Positions 5,057-5,179 of a stretch of 5,179 nt of DNA are shown piece by piece; position 1 is the stretch's first letter; each line of letters starts with the position of its first letter. Origin of the DNA: an uncultured Clostridia bacterium. Its GTDB lineage: Bacteria > Bacillota_A > Clostridia > Peptostreptococcales > Anaerovoracaceae. The notes beneath the pieces were generated by a model. That model had not been told where the DNA came from. It ran no database searches and saw only the letters and a program-made list of their open reading frames with translations. Where the stretch lies: the NCBI GenBank assembly GCA_945873875.1, contig CAMCER010000075.1, forward strand, positions 1 through 5,179, read 5' to 3'. The translations under genes were made by a program, and so were the position numbers.

Positions 5057-5179
5057 CTATTTTACTGCAGTGCTTTTTTCTGTCGGCAGAAACTCCAATC
5101 TCATTCGCATTCCCATTCCAGACGCGAGCCTTTGTAAAGTTTTCAGGGAAGGGTTCGCATTGCCGCACTCCAGTTTACT
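5057..5179 (-). CDS. HigA-type XRE antitoxin / HTH protein, C-terminal 40 residues; 5' end beyond window
   Basis: The minus strand is open from the right edge to TAG at 5057-5059, encoding 40 residues with no need for a start codon. SKLECGNANPSLKTLQRLASGMG is the classic end of an HTH_3 domain: the recognition helix ends in SKLE, then G..NPSL.TL..LA...G. MRLEFLP is the short beta-strand tail typical of HigA/RelB-like antitoxins that pair with HigB or RelE-type toxins. Such antitoxins bind their own promoter and neutralise an mRNA-cleaving toxin. In HigBA-like loci the toxin gene comes first, which would put it to the right of this window. An ordinary XRE regulator is the alternative. The gene was easily missed because only its tail is present. 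Confidence 0.7.
   Translation of the reverse strand, partial: SKLECGNANPSLKTLQRLASGMGMRMRLEFLPTEKSTAVK

Noticed and set aside
4817..5137. Plus-strand 106-codon ORF
   Set aside because: It is antisense to the 42-codon gene and the antitoxin tail, both of which have better motif or signal support. It has no ribosome binding site or recognisable domain.

Overview
The window looks like chromosome of a moderate-GC anaerobic Bacillota, probably a gut or oral Clostridia (Lachnospiraceae or Anaerovoracaceae type). The grounds are strong AAGGAGG-like ribosome binding sites, a BspA-type leucine-rich-repeat secreted protein with a lysine-rich C-terminal domain, and small XRE and WYL-like regulators. 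The genus cannot be fixed from the sequence. No rRNA, tRNA, insertion sequence or CRISPR array was seen.

Layout, left to right. (1) Positions 1-384, plus strand: the C-terminal end of a helix-turn-helix (XRE) regulator whose reading frame is open to the left edge. (2) Positions 401-536: three stacked hairpin terminators separating this gene from the convergent minus-strand gene. Two of them are an almost exact ~50-bp tandem duplication. (3) Positions 545-1569, minus strand: a two-gene operon, flavodoxin then zinc-ribbon Nudix hydrolase, with a likely promoter and an inverted repeat at about 1639-1722. (4) Positions 1844-4671, minus strand: a second operon. A 711-residue secreted DUF285/BspA-like repeat protein is followed, with only 2-11 nt between stop and start, by a cytosolic protein of unknown function. 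The leader of this operon (4672-4764) has an extended -10 promoter, a hairpin at the predicted 5' end and four AGACCRG repeats. (5) Positions 4850-4978, minus strand: a 42-codon gene with its own ribosome binding site and terminator. Its start resembles the N-terminus of a WYL-domain regulator, so it may be a remnant. (6) Positions 5057-5179, minus strand: the last 40 codons of a HigA-type XRE antitoxin running off the right edge.

How the parts may work together: the flavodoxin/Nudix pair is a plausible redox and nucleotide-housekeeping unit. The LRR protein is a probable surface or secreted adhesin-like protein. Its coupling to an uncharacterised, apparently cytosolic partner is the least explained arrangement here. 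The right end, with a truncated regulator beside an antitoxin, looks like a small accessory patch. No clearly new multi-gene system is visible. The best leads are the coupled LRR/unknown pair with its repeat-bearing leader, and the 42-codon remnant.
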